A stretch of DNA of 64,000 nt from Sedimentitalea nanhaiensis DSM 24252. Lineage in GTDB: Bacteria; Pseudomonadota; Alphaproteobacteria; Rhodobacterales; Rhodobacteraceae. The notes under the pieces were generated by a model. That model was not told where the DNA came from, did no database searches, and saw only the letters and a program-made list of their open reading frames with translations. Position numbers and translations under genes: made by a program. The stretch is from assembly GCF_000473225.1 (NCBI RefSeq), contig NZ_KI421509.1, forward strand, positions 1,202,045 to 1,266,044, in the 5' to 3' direction. Below, one piece after another: positions 44,547 through 54,031 of the stretch; the first letter of the stretch is position 1; every line of letters begins with the position of its first letter.

Positions 44547-45793
44547 GCAGCGACCGAAGTATATTTTGACGCGGCCACATCGATGCGCGACCGCGACGGC
44601 GCGCGACCACCATACCGCGCCGCCAACGTACGCGGCCCCGCCGTAATGCGGAAATAGTCATAATCCCCCGGGCGGTCAAATGCGCAAAGATACTGAAAAT
44701 GCAAACGGAAGAACCGCCAGCGCAGCTCGGCCCAGCGGTCCGGCGACAGGGTCCGGGTAAACGCCGCCGACATCACCAGCGGCCATTTCTTGCCCGGGGG
44801 CGCAACCCCGCTGACCGCGACCGGGTCGCAGAGCGCAAAGGAACAGCCATCGCCCGGGGCCGAGACATCGACCCAGAACAGCTCGTCCCGCGTTGAAAGA
44901 TAGCGCAGATCGGCACGCAACCGGTGCGCGCCCTTCAGGAACGACACCATGGGCACCACCTGCCCCAACGTCAGAAAAGACAATGCCGGGCCGTCCTTAG
45001 GCACCCGGCCGCTGCGGATCAGGTCGGCAAGAACCGATATGCCGATATGTGCGCCCGAAGAATGCCCGACAATCAGCACCTCATCCACATCCTGCGTCAG
45101 CGCTTTGGCGATGATATCGGTGAATTGCCCGATGCGGGTCTCCAGTGCAGGCGGATTCGCACCGTTTGAGTGGGCCGTAAATGCATAGTCATGCATCAGA
45201 TAATAGGCATACAACCGACCGTCCTGTGCCCGAAACCAGCGCAGGACCAACACCATCACCAACAGAACCAGAACAGCCGAAACCAAAGGCAAGACCCTGC
45301 CGGCGGTTGCGCCCTGCCAGACCGTGCTAACCGCCACGCGCAGGGCGGATGCGGCCAGAATCCCCACCACAAGGGACAGGATCAACTGCAACAGCAGCAT
45401 TCCAACCGGGTAAAGCGCCGCAATCACCGGCCCTTTGCGCAGCCACATCAGCCGCCGAAACGTGCCCGACGCAACATAGACCCAGGCGGTGCGCAGCAGT
45501 TGCAGATAGGTCGCCGCAATCGAATTGGACATGCTGTTGCGCACGATATCGGACCAGACCAGCACATCGATCTGGCAGACGGTGGCTGTATCCCCGATCC
45601 GACCGGAAACCCTCCAGCCGTACAGACCGGACCCCGATTTCGCCTTCAAAGCGATATTATATCCGGAAATTCCGGCCTGTTTCAGACCTTCTCTGCGATA
45701 CAATTCCCGATAGCGCCGCGGCGGAATCGGATCATAGCCGGGAATATAGAACACCCGGCGCCGATGCACCTGCCGTTGCGGTTCGCTGCCCAT
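44543..45793 (-). CDS. Membrane-anchored alpha/beta hydrolase-like protein
   Basis: A 416-residue protein with an N-terminal RRRVFYIPGYDPIPPRRYRELY, an oxyanion-like GYD segment. Two membrane helices follow at about residues 125-150 and 165-190 (VIAALYPVGMLLLQLILSLVVGILA; LPLVSAVLVLLVMVLVLRWF). The nucleophile elbow is VLIVGHSSGAHIGISVLADL. The hydrolase fold is thus interrupted by a membrane hairpin. Its substrate is unknown; translational coupling to the P450 suggests they act on the same lipid-like compound. Confidence 0.78.
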   Translation of the reverse strand: MGSEPQRQVHRRRVFYIPGYDPIPPRRYRELYRREGLKQAGISGYNIALKAKSGSGLYGWRVSGRIGDTATVCQIDVLVWSDIVRNSMSNSIAATYLQLLRTAWVYVASGTFRRLMWLRKGPVIAALYPVGMLLLQLILSLVVGILAASALRVAVSTVWQGATAGRVLPLVSAVLVLLVMVLVLRWFRAQDGRLYAYYLMHDYAFTAHSNGANPPALETRIGQFTDIIAKALTQDVDEVLIVGHSSGAHIGISVLADLIRSGRVPKDGPALSFLTLGQVVPMVSFLKGAHRLRADLRYLSTRDELFWVDVSAPGDGCSFALCDPVAVSGVAPPGKKWPLVMSAAFTRTLSPDRWAELRWRFFRLHFQYLCAFDRPGDYDYFRITAGPRTLAARYGGRAPSRSRIDVAASKYTSVAA

Positions 45794-45862
45794 TCCTGCC
45801 CTCAAGCCCTGACACAACCCTAGCCTGTATTGTCGACAAGAGTAAGGTGCAATGCGACCGGA

Positions 45863-46615
45863 TCAGCCCAGCGTCGCCAGGGCGGGGAACTGTTCGAGCA
45901 GCCAATAGGAAAAGCTGGAAAATCCCCCGGTCAGCATCAGCAGGCCGATGGTCCACAACAAAAGCCCCATGGCGCGCTCGATCTGCTCCATGTGACGCTT
46001 CATCCACCCCATCAGCCCACCGAGACGCGGCAGGAACGCCGCCACCAGCAGGAACGGCACTCCCAGCCCCGCCGCATACACCGCCAACAGGGCCGTACCC
46101 CGCGCGACCGAGGCCTCGGAGGCTGCCAGCGACAGAATCGCGCCCAGTTGCGGGCCGATGCAAGGCGTCCAGCCAAAGGCAAAGGCCAGCCCCAGCACAT
46201 AGGCCCCAAAGGCGCTGCCGCCCCGGTCTCCCGCATCGAGGCGCGCTTCGCGATCCAGAAATCCGATCCGGTAAACACCAACAAAATGCGCGCCGAAGAT
46301 CATCACCAGAACACCGGCGATGATATTGAACCAGCCCTGAAATTGCAGGAACATCGACCCGATGACCGAGGCGGTGAACCCCAACAGCAAAAACACCGTG
46401 GACAGGCCCAGCACAAAGAACAGCGCCGGCAGCATGGCCCGGTTGCGCGCCACGCTGCCGCTGCCCAGATCCTGCAGCGACACGCCGCTCATATAGGCCA
46501 GATAGGGAGGCACAATGGGTAAAACGCAAGGCGACAGAAAGCTGACAATCCCAGCCGCCAACGCAACGATCATGGCCGGCAACAGGCCCGCATCTATGAT
46601 ATCTATTCCGAACAT
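45863..46615 (-). CDS. ccdA: Cytochrome c biogenesis protein CcdA
   Basis: A 250-residue inner-membrane thiol transporter with six helices. The redox cysteines are in FLSPCVLPIVPPYLAYMSG and FGWTPCIGPQLGAIL. It passes electrons from cytoplasmic thioredoxin to periplasmic thiol proteins for cytochrome c maturation. The ATG at 46615 was chosen; an in-frame upstream start would add 12 residues. Divergent from tusA with about 100 bases between. Confidence 0.94.
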   Translation of the reverse strand: MFGIDIIDAGLLPAMIVALAAGIVSFLSPCVLPIVPPYLAYMSGVSLQDLGSGSVARNRAMLPALFFVLGLSTVFLLLGFTASVIGSMFLQFQGWFNIIAGVLVMIFGAHFVGVYRIGFLDREARLDAGDRGGSAFGAYVLGLAFAFGWTPCIGPQLGAILSLAASEASVARGTALLAVYAAGLGVPFLLVAAFLPRLGGLMGWMKRHMEQIERAMGLLLWTIGLLMLTGGFSSFSYWLLEQFPALATLG

Positions 46616-46719
46616 GACTGAGGTGATAGGCGATCCGCACAGCAAGGTCACGGTCCCATGCTGACGCCAATGGTCACATCCTTGTGGACAGGCTGAAACA
46701 TCCGCAATATCTGCGCAGC

Positions 46720-46953
46720 ATGACCCAGATAACCGATACCGTCGATGCCACCGGGCTGCTCTGCCCCCTGCCCGTCCTCAAGGCGCGCAAACGGCTGAAA
46801 TCCTTACCCCGGGGCGCAGTTCTGCAGATGCTGGCCGACGATCCCGCAGCCATTGTGGACGTGCCCCATTTCTGCGCGGAAGCGGGCCATGAACTGCTGT
46901 CCCAACGCGATGACGGGCCGCACCAAATCTATCTGATCCGCAAGGGCAAATAG
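46720..46953 (+). CDS. tusA: TusA-family sulfurtransferase
   Basis: A 77-residue sulfur-carrier protein. The core is DATGLLCPLPVLKARKRLKSL, with the sulfur-carrying cysteine in CPLPV, and the end HELLSQRDDGPHQIYLIRKGK. TusA-type proteins relay persulfide sulfur for tRNA thiolation, molybdopterin or sulfur oxidation. The ATG at 46720 was preferred over a GTG at 46684. A strong hairpin follows. Confidence 0.92.
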   Translation: MTQITDTVDATGLLCPLPVLKARKRLKSLPRGAVLQMLADDPAAIVDVPHFCAEAGHELLSQRDDGPHQIYLIRKGK

Positions 46954-46954
46954 A

Positions 46955-46984
46955 AAAGGCGGACCCGTTGGCCCGCCTTTCTCA
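46955..46984. terminator. Bidirectional intrinsic terminator between tusA and rne
   Basis: AAAGGCGG and CCGCCTTT form an 8-bp stem around a short GC-containing loop, with A/T-rich flanks (AAAA before; TTTCTC after). It lies just after the tusA stop and 28 bases from the rne stop, so it can end both convergent transcripts. Confidence 0.85.
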
Positions 46985-47012
46985 AAACTGTGTCGTTGTT
47001 CGGCTCAATGGG

Positions 47013-49772
47013 TCAGTTGCCCAAAGACCACCATCCGCGCCGCTTTGGCTTGTCCGGGTCCTGAGTGGCCACTGCCACCTCCTCCAGCACCTCCTCGGCC
47101 GCAGGCGCGACCTCTTGCGCAGGTTCAGGAGTCACAGCTGACTCAGGCATTGCTTCGACCGCTGCCGGAGCTTGGGCAGCAACCGGTTCCGGCGTGGCTT
47201 CGGGTTCCACGGCCGCTGGTTCCGCCGAAACGGGCTCGGCAACGGGGTCTGCCACAGCTGTTTCCATCTCTGGCTCTGCCACTGTCGGCTCGGTTGCGGG
47301 TTCCGCCTTCTTCGCCTTGGCCGCGGGCTTGCGCCGGGTGCGGATCGGCTTTGGCTTCTCATCGCTGGCCTTGGCGGCGTCTGGCATAGCGTCGGCTTCA
47401 GCCTCTGACCCGACCTCGGCTTCGACCGGTTTGGTAGCCTTGGCACGCGAACGGCTCTTGCGCGGCTTCTTGACCGGCACCTCCGCCTGAACCTCGGGCT
47501 GGACCTCTTCTTCTGCCGTCACGACAGCCGCCTCCGGTTTGGGGGCCTCCGTGTCTTCGGCCTCGCCGGTCACGGAAACCGACGCGTCGTCGGAACCAGT
47601 GTCCTCTGTATCCGCACCGTTCACCGTGCTGCCGGACTTGCTGCTGCGCCGCCGGCGACGACGCCGTTTGCGCTTGGGCCGGGCCTCCGAATCGTCCTCG
47701 GGCGTGACCGAAACGGCTTCCTCTTCGATCTCGGCCTCGGCGTCCCCCTCGTCCGCGTCGATCTGATCCATCAGGGACGTGTCCACCGACACGACCGGCG
47801 CGCTGGCCACCGGCACCACACGCGACGCCGTCTTGAACTTCTCGATTGCAAAATCGGGGCTGACCAGATGCGGATCGCCTTCGATGCGGACCGACAACCC
47901 ATAGCGCCCTTCGATTTGCGCCACGTGCTCGCGTTTCTGGTTCATCAGAAAGTTTGCAATGTTGACCGGGCACTTGACCAGAACCTCGCGGCTGCGCCGC
48001 CGCACACCTTCCTCTTCGATCTGGCGCAGGATCGACAGCGCCATGTTGTCATCGGACCGGATCAAGCCTGTACCATGGCAGATCGCGCAGGGTTGGGTCG
48101 TCGCTTCGATCATCCCCGGTCGTAGACGCTGACGGGACATTTCCATCAGGCCGAAACCGCTGATACGACCGACCTGGATGCGCGCGCGGTCCGTTTTCAA
48201 CCGATCTTTCAAACGTTTTTCCACGGCGGCGTTGTTCTTGCGCTCGTCCATATCGATGTAATCGATCACGATCAGACCCGCCAGATCGCGCAGGCGCAAT
48301 TGCCGGGCCACCTCATCGCTGGCCTCCAGGTTGGTTTTCAGCGCCGTCTCTTCGATGCTGCCTTCCTTGGTCGCCCGCCCCGAGTTCACGTCGATTGCCA
48401 CCAGGGCCTCGGTCACGCCGATCACGATGTAACCACCGGATTTCAATTGCACCGTCGGGTTGAACATCGCCCCGAGATAGCTTTCCACCTGATAGCGCGC
48501 AAACAGCGGCATCGGCTCGCTGTACTGTTTCACATTCTTCGCGTGGGACGGCATGATCATTTTCATGAAGTCCTTGGCGATGCGATAGCCGCGCTCGCCC
48601 TCGACGAACACCTCGTCGATCTCGCGATTGTACAAATCGCGAATCGAGCGTTTGATCAGGTCGCCCTCTTCATAGATCTTGGCCGGCGCGATCGATTTCA
48701 GCGTCAGTTCCCGGATCTGTTCCCAAAGCCGTTGCAAATACTCGTAATCGCGTTTGATCTCGGCCTTGGTGCGTTTCGCCCCTGCCGTGCGCACGATCAG
48801 CCCCGCGCCCTTGGGCACCTCGATCTCGCTGGCGATCTCCTTCAGTTTCTTGCGATCCACCGCGTTGGTGATCTTGCGCGAAATGCCGCCGCCACGGGCC
48901 GTATTGGGCATCAGTACGCAATATCGCCCTGCCAGCGACAGGTAAGTCGTCAGCGCAGCCCCCTTGTTGCCGCGTTCTTCCTTGACCACCTGCACAAGCA
49001 GGATCTGACGCACCTTGATGACTTCCTGGATCTTATAGCGGCGCGGACGCGGTTTACGCGGCGGACGGATATCTTCGATATCGTCCTCGTCGGCAACCGA
49101 TTCAATGCTGTCGTCCTTGTCCGATGCAGTGCTGCTTCGGGCTTCGTCATCATCTTCAGGATCGTCGTCAGGCGCGCCATCGAAATCGGCCTCATCCTCG
49201 GCAGATGTTTCGACCGTGTCATCCTGCGGTGCCTCCACCGGCGTGTCCGCGACCCGTTCCATCGGCGAGGTGCCCTCGGGCGTATCCACCGCAGCCCCTT
49301 CCTGCGGTTCTTCCTCGGTCAGGTCGATCGTTTCCATGCCGGTAATTTCGGCATCGACCTCTTTGGTCACCCGCGCGTCGCCGGACGGCGCATCTGCCGC
49401 CTGCGTCTTACTGCGCGACCGGGTCCGGCGGGACCGGGTGGGTTTTTTCTCTTCTTCTTCATCGTGCGCCTTGATGGCCTCGGCATAGGCGCGCTCTTCC
49501 TCCATCAGCGCCTCGCGGTCGGCGACGGGAATCTGGTAATAATCCGGATGGATTTCAGAAAACGCCAGGAACCCGTGGCGATTCCCGCCATAGTCCACAA
49601 AAGCCGCCTGCAGTGAGGGTTCGACCCGCGTTACCTTTGCAAGATAGATATTGCCTGCAAGCTGGCGTTTGTTCTCGGATTCAAAATCGAACTCCTCGAC
49701 CTTGTTTCCGTCCACCACCACGACGCGGGTTTCTTCCGCGTGGGTGGCATCGATAAGCATTTTCTTAGCCAT
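47013..49772 (-). CDS. rne: Ribonuclease E
   Basis: A 919-residue endoribonuclease that starts mRNA decay and processes rRNA and tRNA. The N-terminal S1 domain is split by an acidic insert (about residues 105-240, rich in aspartate/glutamate with a serine/arginine block), typical of alphaproteobacteria. The catalytic region has GGYIVIGVTEALVAIDVNSGRAT and DLAGLIVIDYIDM, with metal aspartates. The zinc-link is CAICHGTG. The C-terminal third is low-complexity alanine/proline/glutamate-rich with arginine/lysine blocks (KRKRRRRRRRSSKS), a scaffold for degradosome proteins. Start ATG at 49772. Confidence 0.96.
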   Translation of the reverse strand: MAKKMLIDATHAEETRVVVVDGNKVEEFDFESENKRQLAGNIYLAKVTRVEPSLQAAFVDYGGNRHGFLAFSEIHPDYYQIPVADREALMEEERAYAEAIKAHDEEEEKKPTRSRRTRSRSKTQAADAPSGDARVTKEVDAEITGMETIDLTEEEPQEGAAVDTPEGTSPMERVADTPVEAPQDDTVETSAEDEADFDGAPDDDPEDDDEARSSTASDKDDSIESVADEDDIEDIRPPRKPRPRRYKIQEVIKVRQILLVQVVKEERGNKGAALTTYLSLAGRYCVLMPNTARGGGISRKITNAVDRKKLKEIASEIEVPKGAGLIVRTAGAKRTKAEIKRDYEYLQRLWEQIRELTLKSIAPAKIYEEGDLIKRSIRDLYNREIDEVFVEGERGYRIAKDFMKMIMPSHAKNVKQYSEPMPLFARYQVESYLGAMFNPTVQLKSGGYIVIGVTEALVAIDVNSGRATKEGSIEETALKTNLEASDEVARQLRLRDLAGLIVIDYIDMDERKNNAAVEKRLKDRLKTDRARIQVGRISGFGLMEMSRQRLRPGMIEATTQPCAICHGTGLIRSDDNMALSILRQIEEEGVRRRSREVLVKCPVNIANFLMNQKREHVAQIEGRYGLSVRIEGDPHLVSPDFAIEKFKTASRVVPVASAPVVSVDTSLMDQIDADEGDAEAEIEEEAVSVTPEDDSEARPKRKRRRRRRRSSKSGSTVNGADTEDTGSDDASVSVTGEAEDTEAPKPEAAVVTAEEEVQPEVQAEVPVKKPRKSRSRAKATKPVEAEVGSEAEADAMPDAAKASDEKPKPIRTRRKPAAKAKKAEPATEPTVAEPEMETAVADPVAEPVSAEPAAVEPEATPEPVAAQAPAAVEAMPESAVTPEPAQEVAPAAEEVLEEVAVATQDPDKPKRRGWWSLGN

Positions 49773-50874
49773 GTATCCTTGGTGCACGCTCGCAAACGGT
49801 CACGCCCAGGCGGGCGCGCGCGTTTGGGATGGTGTCTTGTCAGGGCGATGTCAGACGCCGCGCGGCAGGGCCGGGCTTTGCACCCCCCTGCCGATTTTCT
49901 CAATGCGTGCGCGCGCGTCATCGCGGTTCTTCTCCGACAGGCGGGACGCTCCCATGCCTGCCCATTCTAATCCTTCGCCCCAGCAACGTGCGGCAAAGGC
50001 ATTTCAACGGCTCCTTGCGGAACCCAATCGGTCTGTTCAGCCTTGCGGAACATCTGTCTGCGCATGTCTGAAACAGCGAAACTCAAACTGGATCTTCTGT
50101 CGCTCGGATGCGAAAGGTCCATTCTGTCAACATAAGGGCACCAACACCGGAAAGACAATGGGTATTCTGTATTATGTGACCGCAAAATCGCCCATAAGTT
50201 GTAAATTCCAATCTTACCTTCCGTCGCAGATCGGCTCTTTCCTACCGTTGGACACCTATTCGGACACCCCTTTGCAAATCTGCTCCACTTTGCCCGCCAC
50301 GCCTGCCCCCGCCCTGAAACCCGCGTGTTTTTCGCCATCCTATCGGGTTCGGCGACGGCCAGGACCCCGTTGCCGCGCCCGGTCGATTTGCGCTATTTTC
50401 TCGGCATCGGCATCGGCATCGACACCGGCGTTGTGTCGAATTATGTCGCCAACGGGGTCAGTCAATCCGGAGCAAGCCCGACACGCAACCGTCTATCAAG
50501 CTGGATTGGCGTGGGTGTTGCGCCGGTCTGGCAGTGTTATATGCGCCGGTTGACCGGGACCGAATGGGATACGATCTGTATCTCGGCAATGGCAAATGGC
50601 GCACAGCTGAAAAACGACGTACTTCCTGACGTCAGCTCCCCTCGCTTCTTGCTGAATTCACCGGACGATTGCTTTGACGAAACCAGCAACACCACAGCCC
50701 GTACCGGACTGTCGGCCCACCTGAAAACTGTACAACGCCTCTCGCTCAACCTGCGCAATGAGGGGCTGAAACCGGCGGCGTCGGCCTGGCTGCGATACTG
50801 GCGTGATCCACGGTCAGCGGCGGCTCTGGTGCACCCGCCCGCCCGCCAATCCGTTCCAATGACCCGGCGGCAGT
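49773..50874. other. 1.1-kb gap upstream of rne with no supported gene
   Basis: Probably contains the rne promoter and leader. Open frames of up to about 210 codons exist on both strands but lack family similarity and ribosome-binding sites. A short run of GGCATC repeats lies near 50401..50420. No tRNA or riboswitch pattern was recognised. The region is less G+C-rich near 50150..50300 and may hold decayed genes. Confidence 0.45.
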
Positions 50875-52209
50875 TTACAGGTAGTCTGACCGCTGCAACC
50901 CGTATTTCGCCATCTTCTCGTTCAGGGTCCGGCGCGGCAGGCACAATTCGTCCATGACCGCGGCAATACTGCCTTTGTGACGTCGCATTGTGTTGTCGAT
51001 CAACATCCGCTCGAACGCTTCGACATATTCCTTAAGCGGCTTGCCTTCGGTGGTCATCACCGGCTGCATTTCCTCGTGGTCGGACATCAACAGCGACGCA
51101 ATAGTGCCACTGCCCCGACGCGATTGCAGAACCGCGCGCTCGGCAATGTTGATGAGCTGACGCACATTGCCCGGCCAGGGGGCCTGCAACAGCTGCGCCG
51201 CCTCCTGGGCGCTGACCTGCGGCGTGTCACAACCGTATTCATCCGAAAACTGTTCCGACAACCGCGTGAACAGGGTCAGAATATCCTCGCCACGTTGACG
51301 CAGCGGCGGCACGGTGATGCGCAGCGCCGCAAGGCGATAGAACAGATCCGGCCGCAAGGCGTCTTCGCAGGTGCGCCCCGCCTCCTGCAAATTGGAAATC
51401 GCGACCAATCGGGTTTCGGCCGGTGATCCCTGTTGGTTGATCACGCTCAGCAACCGGGCCTGCAACAGATCGCCCAACGCCTCGATATCCTCAAGCACCA
51501 GCGTGCCGCCGCGGGCCTCTTCCATGGCGGGCAGCTGGCCATCTTCGGGCTGCATCGGACCAAACAGGCGTTTGGACAGGGCTTCTTCTTCCAGCGCGGC
51601 GCAGCTGACCAGCACAAATTTCTTGCCCGCCCGGCTGCCCACCGCATGCAGCGCATGCGCCACAAGCGTTTTCCCGGTGCCGGTTTCGCCGTCGATCAGC
51701 ACATGGCCATCTGCCTGCCCCAGATCCAGAATATCCTCTTTCAGACGTTCCATCACCGGGCTGGCGCCGATCAGCTTGTTCATCAATTGATTGCCGTCGC
51801 TCAGCTCGCGGCGCAGGGCACGGTTATCCAACACCAGACGACGCGCCCCGGTGGCCCGCTTGGCCAGCTCGGACATGCGGTCCGGATTGAAAGGTTTCTC
51901 CAGAAAGTCAAAGGCTCCGACACGCATCGCCTCGACGGCCATCGGCACATCGCCATGGCCGGTGATCATGATGACCGGCAACGCGCTGTCGCTGCCCATC
52001 AGTTTCTTCAGAAACTGCATCCCGTCCATTCCGGGCATCTTGATGTCCGATATCACGATCCCCGGATATTCGGGGCCCAATGTCTTGAGCGCGTCTTCGG
52101 CGCAGGAAAACGTTTCGGTATCGTACCCGGACAGGGCCAGCCACTGGCTGATCGACTGGCGCATGTCCTGCTCGTCATCCACAATCGCGATCTTCATGGC
52201 CTGTGCCAT
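50875..52209 (-). CDS. DctD-like response regulator without GAFTGA motif
   Basis: A 444-residue NtrC/DctD-family regulator. Receiver domain at residues 1-120 with the phospho-acceptor aspartate at 55 (VISDIKMPG). AAA+ domain: Walker A GETGTGKT, a sensor region RPDLFYRLAALRITVPPLRQR and WPGNVRQL. Fis-type HTH at the end (SIAAVMDELCLPRRTLNEKMAKYG). The sigma-54-contacting GAFTGA loop is absent: the place reads RLFGPMQPEDGQ. Walker B is also altered (GGTLVLEDIEAL). It may not use sigma-54, as known for NtrC of Rhodobacter capsulatus. ATG at 52209 with AGGGG upstream. Confidence 0.92.
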   Translation of the reverse strand: MAQAMKIAIVDDEQDMRQSISQWLALSGYDTETFSCAEDALKTLGPEYPGIVISDIKMPGMDGMQFLKKLMGSDSALPVIMITGHGDVPMAVEAMRVGAFDFLEKPFNPDRMSELAKRATGARRLVLDNRALRRELSDGNQLMNKLIGASPVMERLKEDILDLGQADGHVLIDGETGTGKTLVAHALHAVGSRAGKKFVLVSCAALEEEALSKRLFGPMQPEDGQLPAMEEARGGTLVLEDIEALGDLLQARLLSVINQQGSPAETRLVAISNLQEAGRTCEDALRPDLFYRLAALRITVPPLRQRGEDILTLFTRLSEQFSDEYGCDTPQVSAQEAAQLLQAPWPGNVRQLINIAERAVLQSRRGSGTIASLLMSDHEEMQPVMTTEGKPLKEYVEAFERMLIDNTMRRHKGSIAAVMDELCLPRRTLNEKMAKYGLQRSDYL

Positions 52210-52222
52210 CTTCAAACCCCTG

Positions 52223-53995
52223 TCATTCAGCAGCTTCTACGCCGGTTTCCATTGTCGGCAACCGCATCTCAAATACGGCCCCTCCACCGCGTGCATTGCG
52301 CGCGGACAGCCGCCCTCCCAGATCGTTCACGATCCCCGACGAGATCGCCAGCCCCAGACCTACGCCATCGCCGGGCCGCTTGGTGGTATAGAACGGCTCG
52401 AACAGAGACTCCAGATCCTCGACCCCGTCGCCATTGTCCCGCACCGTCAGCGTCGCTGTCTCGCCTGCGGCCAGAATAATCTCGACCTCGGGGTCGTTGA
52501 CCGATTTGGTGGCGTCCAGCGCATTGCGCAAGAGGTTGACCAGAACCTGCTCGATACGCAATCTGTCCCCCATCACCCAGACCTGATGATCCGGCAGGAT
52601 ACGCGTGATCTGCACCTGTCTCTGACGCAGCTGCGGCTCCATCATCGACAGGGATGATGCCAGCGCGTCCCCCATGTTCACCGGCGCCAGACTGTCTCCG
52701 CCCTTGCGGGCATAGGATTTCAACTGCCGCGTGATGGCCCCCATCCGTTCGATCAGATCGTCGATCCGACCAAAGGACGACAGTGCTTCTTCGGGGCGAT
52801 TGCGCCGCAACAGCAGTCGCGCTCCGGCCAGATAGGTCTTCATGGCGGCCAGCGGCTGGTTCAGTTCGTGGCTGACAGCCGCCGACATTTCCCCAAGCGC
52901 CGCCAGCTTGCTGGATTGCGCCAGCGTCTGTTCCGTGACCGCCAGCGTCTCCTGGACCCGTTCGCGCTCGGCAACTTCCCGCTGCAACCGCTTGTTCAAT
53001 GCGCGCAACTCTGCCGACTCGCGCTGAAATAAGGCCATGCGCAGCGCCGTACGGCGGCTGAGGGCGTAAAAAACCAGCGCCAGCAAAATGGCGAATCCCA
53101 TGATTTCGAGCGCCAGAATGCTGTTCACCCGCTCGCGGATCGAAGAATAGGTGGTAAACAATGTCATCCGCCACCCTTGGAAAGGGATAAGCTTTTCGCG
53201 GCGCATCACCGCCTCGCCTTGCAGATAGGCCTCGACCGGCAACGCACTCCAATCCGCGGTGGCCCGGATGGCGCGCTCTATGGCGCTTTGCGGCGTCTCG
53301 CGCTGCAGTGCCTCATCCTCCTTCAGACCGCGCCAGCGCGACTCGGTGGACAAGATGATGCGCCCGGTGCTGTCGGCCACCATTACCGCATCCGAAATGC
53401 CACCCCATGTGCCTTCAAACTGCCTCAGATCGACCTCGACAACGATGGCGCCCAATTTGGTGCCACCGCTCTCGACCAGCCGCGAATAGAAAAATCTGAA
53501 TCCACCGGATTCCCGCTCGATGACAGAAAAAGCGGTTGTGTTGGATCGGATCGCCTCGACGAAATAGGCCGCGTTGCGATGCAGCGACCCCAACCGGTTG
53601 CGATCGGTGGCGGCGACAGTGCGCCCATCGATATCGAGCAGCATCAGCGACGCCGCCCCGATCTCCTCGACAAAGGAAATCAGCCGCTGCGTGGACTGAC
53701 TGAAGTCGTTCGAATTCAGCGCCCCGATCAATGTCGGGTCCCGCGACAACAACAGCGGCAGCACGGCATTGCGGCTCAGCTCGGCCTGAAGATTGCCGGT
53801 GTACAGCGTCAGCCGCAGATCAGAGCGGTTACTTGTGCTCTCGGTAAACCGGTCGGTCATCAGCCGGTTTGTCACCCAGATCGTCGCCACCGCAATGACC
53901 AGCAACAACACCAGCGCAAGCCTGACGCGCCAGCTGATCCCATCGGATCGCGGCCAGCCGGAAATCGGTGGCTTTGGCGTGACTGGCATTTTCAT
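52223..53995 (-). CDS. DctB-like sensor histidine kinase
   Basis: A 590-residue membrane kinase. A first helix at about residues 26-46 (VRLALVLLLVIAVATIWV) and a second near 300-320 (ILALEIMGFAILLALVFYAL) enclose a periplasmic double-PDC/Cache sensor. A coiled coil (ALNKRLQREVAERERVQETL) leads to the H-box AAVSHELNQPLAAMKTYLAGARLLL and an ATPase domain (NLLRNALDA, DNGDGV, GVGLGLAI). In rhizobia DctB senses C4-dicarboxylates. No DctP/Q/M transporter is in the window, so the ligand is uncertain. The regulator gene follows after 13 bases. Confidence 0.92.
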   Translation of the reverse strand: MKMPVTPKPPISGWPRSDGISWRVRLALVLLLVIAVATIWVTNRLMTDRFTESTSNRSDLRLTLYTGNLQAELSRNAVLPLLLSRDPTLIGALNSNDFSQSTQRLISFVEEIGAASLMLLDIDGRTVAATDRNRLGSLHRNAAYFVEAIRSNTTAFSVIERESGGFRFFYSRLVESGGTKLGAIVVEVDLRQFEGTWGGISDAVMVADSTGRIILSTESRWRGLKEDEALQRETPQSAIERAIRATADWSALPVEAYLQGEAVMRREKLIPFQGWRMTLFTTYSSIRERVNSILALEIMGFAILLALVFYALSRRTALRMALFQRESAELRALNKRLQREVAERERVQETLAVTEQTLAQSSKLAALGEMSAAVSHELNQPLAAMKTYLAGARLLLRRNRPEEALSSFGRIDDLIERMGAITRQLKSYARKGGDSLAPVNMGDALASSLSMMEPQLRQRQVQITRILPDHQVWVMGDRLRIEQVLVNLLRNALDATKSVNDPEVEIILAAGETATLTVRDNGDGVEDLESLFEPFYTTKRPGDGVGLGLAISSGIVNDLGGRLSARNARGGGAVFEMRLPTMETGVEAAE

Positions 53996-54031
53996 GGCCA
54001 CAGGCTACGCGCCTCGCGCCCTGCGCTCAAG

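Noticed and set aside
48300-49616. 438-codon plus-strand frame opposite rne
   Set aside because: Antisense of the catalytic half of RNase E; composition rich in histidine, arginine and leucine without domains.
50325-50957. 210-codon plus-strand frame in the gap upstream of rne
   Set aside because: No ribosome-binding site or family; its 3' part overlaps the end of the DctD-like gene on the other strand.
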